Shown: piece by piece, positions 14,864 to 16,146 of the stretch
How the letters are laid out: each line of letters starts with the position of its first letter
How positions within the stretch are numbered: the stretch's first letter is position 1
DNA from: Elusimicrobia bacterium RIFOXYB2_FULL_49_7
GTDB taxonomy: Bacteria; Fibrobacterota; OXYB2-FULL-49-7
Direction: 5' to 3'
DNA: 16,146 nucleotides
Assembly (NCBI GenBank): GCA_001800515.1
Contig: MGVN01000024.1
Coordinates: 1 to 16,146, forward strand
Program-made: the position numbers and the translations under genes
The notes under the pieces: model-generated
The model's database searches: none
The model's input: only the letters and a program-made list of their open reading frames with translations
Told to the model about the DNA's origin: nothing

Positions 14864-14893
14864 TTGGGATTTGCTTCTGTTTTTTAATATATT
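14864..14893 (+). promoter_or_regulatory. Candidate promoter of the lipoprotein / barrel operon
   Basis: TTGGGA (14864-14869), 18-bp spacer, TATATT (14888-14893). The -10 ends 6 bp before the ATG at 14900, so transcription would start at or next to the start codon. The -35 lies back to back with that of the PBP1A gene. The -35 is imperfect and the DNA is AT-rich, so confidence is limited. Confidence 0.35.
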
Positions 14894-14899
14894 TAAATC

Positions 14900-15553
14900 A
14901 TGATGATTATTGTTAAACGTGTGTGCGGTCTGCTGCTGTTTCTCGCGATATTATCGGGTTGCTATACCCAGCTTTTAACATCCGCGCATTATGCAAGCAC
15001 CTCTTCCGCCAGCGATTCCTCGGGTATCAATCAAGCTGAGAACTATTCAAATTCGACCCCGCTGAATAACTGCAATTGCACGCCCTTTGAGATTCAACAT
15101 GATCTATGCTGGTGCGAATGCGATCGGTGCGGACTCTATCACCGTCTGGGCTATCAGTATTGTCCAAGAGGAATTTATAGCTCTTTTGGTTACTGGGATT
15201 ACTATAATGACTATCCATGGTGGCAACAAACCTATTGGCGTAATCGCTATCCTGACAGACAATATTATAACAACGGTTCTCCTTATTATTCTCCTTCACG
15301 CCATTATTCAGGCGGAAGTGGGAGCAAGGGGGGCGGTTCGACGTCAACTGTTCCTACGGTCGATAATTTGCCGAAGTTGAACAACCAAACTGATGTCCGC
15401 AACCTGCTGAATCCGAAAAAGGAGTCTTTGCCACCGCCCAAAGCATCCACATCACCGGAAGCGTTGCCGGAAAAAAAGAGTGCTAATCCCGACTCTTCAA
15501 AATCCTTGAAGACTGATTTTGATAACATACGAAATATGAAAAGGGTACGATGA
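14900..15553 (+). CDS. Cysteine-rich, Tyr/Trp-rich predicted lipoprotein
   Basis: A 217-residue envelope protein. The signal peptide ends in lipobox LSGC (18-21), so Cys21 is probably lipidated; the next residue is Tyr, with no Asp that would hold it in the inner membrane, so outer-membrane targeting is likely. Seven further cysteines cluster in C58-x-C60 and C70-x-C72-x-C74-xx-C77, plus C88, an arrangement that could bind a metal or form disulfides. An aromatic stretch (about 92-135, many Tyr and Trp) follows, then Gly/Ser-rich and Pro/Lys-rich low-complexity segments. No known family is recognised. The ATG at 14900 (another at 14903) lacks a ribosome site; a leaderless transcript is possible. 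One base separates its stop from the next gene's ATG, so the two proteins are translationally coupled and probably work together at the outer membrane. Confidence 0.8.
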   Translation: MMIIVKRVCGLLLFLAILSGCYTQLLTSAHYASTSSASDSSGINQAENYSNSTPLNNCNCTPFEIQHDLCWCECDRCGLYHRLGYQYCPRGIYSSFGYWDYYNDYPWWQQTYWRNRYPDRQYYNNGSPYYSPSRHYSGGSGSKGGGSTSTVPTVDNLPKLNNQTDVRNLLNPKKESLPPPKASTSPEALPEKKSANPDSSKSLKTDFDNIRNMKRVR

Positions 15554-15554
15554 T

Positions 15555-16146
15555 ATGTTAATCCGACTTATCTTCATCGTTCTATCGGTCTCCTCGCTTT
15601 TTGCTCAAATGGAACTGGTCGGTAAAGAAGATGGTGTGGGAGCACGCAATATGGCGCTGGCGGGTGCGACCACTGCTCAGTGTAGCGATTATGGTGCGGT
15701 CTATTCCAACCCGGCCGGATTGGCTAAAATTCGTCAGCATGAGTTCTCTCTTGGCATTCAATATTATAACCTCCAGAACCATTCAGGCTATGATGGTGAA
15801 AAAAGCTATGATCAGGCAGTCTCGGAAATCCGCTTTCATTCCATCGGCTATGTCTATCCGGTACCAACCCTTCAAGGGAGCTTGGTCTTTGCCGTGGGTT
15901 ATTCCCGGCCGCAGAATCTGGCTTATGGTTTTGCAGGCCCTGCAGGTGATTTCACGGAAAAAGGTTACTTAGGGCGCTGGAATTTTGCCATGGCCTTTGA
16001 TTTGTCTGAAAATGTATCATTAGGAGGGAATTTTTTCCTTAATACCGGGAAAGACGCGTCTGTTTTGCAATTTAAATCGGTTCAATGGGATAGCACAAGC
16101 ATGCCGATCTATTCTTATAACCAGCTATCCGATGTGGGTGATTTCT
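15555..16146 (+). CDS. Predicted outer-membrane barrel protein (PorV/FadL-like), 3' end outside window
   Basis: 197 residues are visible. The signal peptide ends near FAQ (16-18), then GVGARNMALAGA (28-39) and YSNPAGLAKI (50-59). This order, ARxMAxGGA-like then NPAG, is the hallmark of PorV/FadL-like and UPF0164-like outer-membrane proteins. Amphipathic strands follow (FSLGIQYYNL, LVFAVGYSRP, FAMAFDLSENVSLGGNFF). It starts one base after the lipoprotein stop, with AAGGG from the end of that gene serving as ribosome site 9 nt before ATG 15555. It differs in detail from the tandem barrels at 7.7-10.3 kb (no ESMG block), so it is a separate family member. PorV-like proteins can be transport pores or secretion shuttles; which applies cannot be told here. 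The reading frame is open to the window edge. Confidence 0.8.
   Translation, partial: MLIRLIFIVLSVSSLFAQMELVGKEDGVGARNMALAGATTAQCSDYGAVYSNPAGLAKIRQHEFSLGIQYYNLQNHSGYDGEKSYDQAVSEIRFHSIGYVYPVPTLQGSLVFAVGYSRPQNLAYGFAGPAGDFTEKGYLGRWNFAMAFDLSENVSLGGNFFLNTGKDASVLQFKSVQWDSTSMPIYSYNQLSDVGDF

Noticed and set aside
15027..15528. Frames on both strands overlapping the lipoprotein gene
   Set aside because: The lipoprotein frame has a signal peptide, lipobox and tight coupling to the next gene; the others reflect its low-complexity Tyr/Gly/Pro codons.

Overview
The window looks like chromosomal DNA from a Gram-negative (two-membrane) bacterium. Three outer-membrane-type beta-barrel proteins, a lipoprotein and a class A penicillin-binding protein support this. 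The barrel families (short signal peptide, N-terminal NPA/NPAG motif, aromatic or Leu C-terminus), the Na+/K+-type membrane pyrophosphatase and the moderate G+C content fit the FCB/Fibrobacterota part of the tree, but no rRNA or marker gene is present, so this placement is a low-confidence inference. Genes are densely packed and sit mostly in short divergent or co-directional units. Vertical housekeeping genes are mixed with one small patch of decayed or accessory DNA (about 2.68-3.39 kb).

Region 1-2680 (minus strand) is a signalling operon. A stand-alone response regulator with an N-terminal excisionase/MerR-like helix-turn-helix comes first, then an RpfG-type REC-HD-GYP protein (predicted cyclic-di-GMP phosphodiesterase), then a KaiC-family ATPase that runs off the left edge. 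A TTGACA/GATAAT promoter lies in front. It is bracketed by a perfect 11-bp tandem direct repeat upstream of the -35 and four 8-bp tandem repeats over the predicted start site. No histidine kinase is visible in the operon. KaiC is visibly richer in G+C than its neighbours. Region 2680-3394 holds a transposase-like remnant (IS3 OrfB-like), a small unrecognised ORF and about 220 bp with no visible gene.

Region 3395-5269: ornithine carbamoyltransferase (argF) lies downstream of a tiny protein that resembles only the dimerization/phosphoacceptor (H-box) part of a histidine kinase, with no ATPase domain. Its promoter appears to share its -35 hexamer, back to back, with the promoter of a tRNA-Arg(CCG) gene on the plus strand. 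A secreted SH3-like protein converges on the tRNA.

Region 5386-10346 (plus strand): a complete membrane-bound pyrophosphatase (hppA) with K+-dependence residues and the glutamate position usual for Na+ pumps has its own promoter and terminator. It is followed by two tandem, paralogous outer-membrane barrel genes ending in a strong bidirectional terminator. Region 10363-14824 (minus strand): a bifunctional class A PBP (PBP1A type), then an EF-G-like GTPase (EF-G2 type, TTG start) with its own promoter. Region 14900-16146 (plus strand): a cysteine-rich, Tyr-rich lipoprotein that is tightly coupled to a third outer-membrane barrel protein cut by the right edge.

The observations most worth a second look are the KaiC/HD-GYP/HTH-REC operon and its repeat-studded promoter, the kinase-less H-box mini-protein sharing a divergent promoter with a tRNA gene, and a set of genes lacking Shine-Dalgarno sequences whose predicted -10 boxes lie so close to the ATG that their mRNAs could be leaderless or nearly so.
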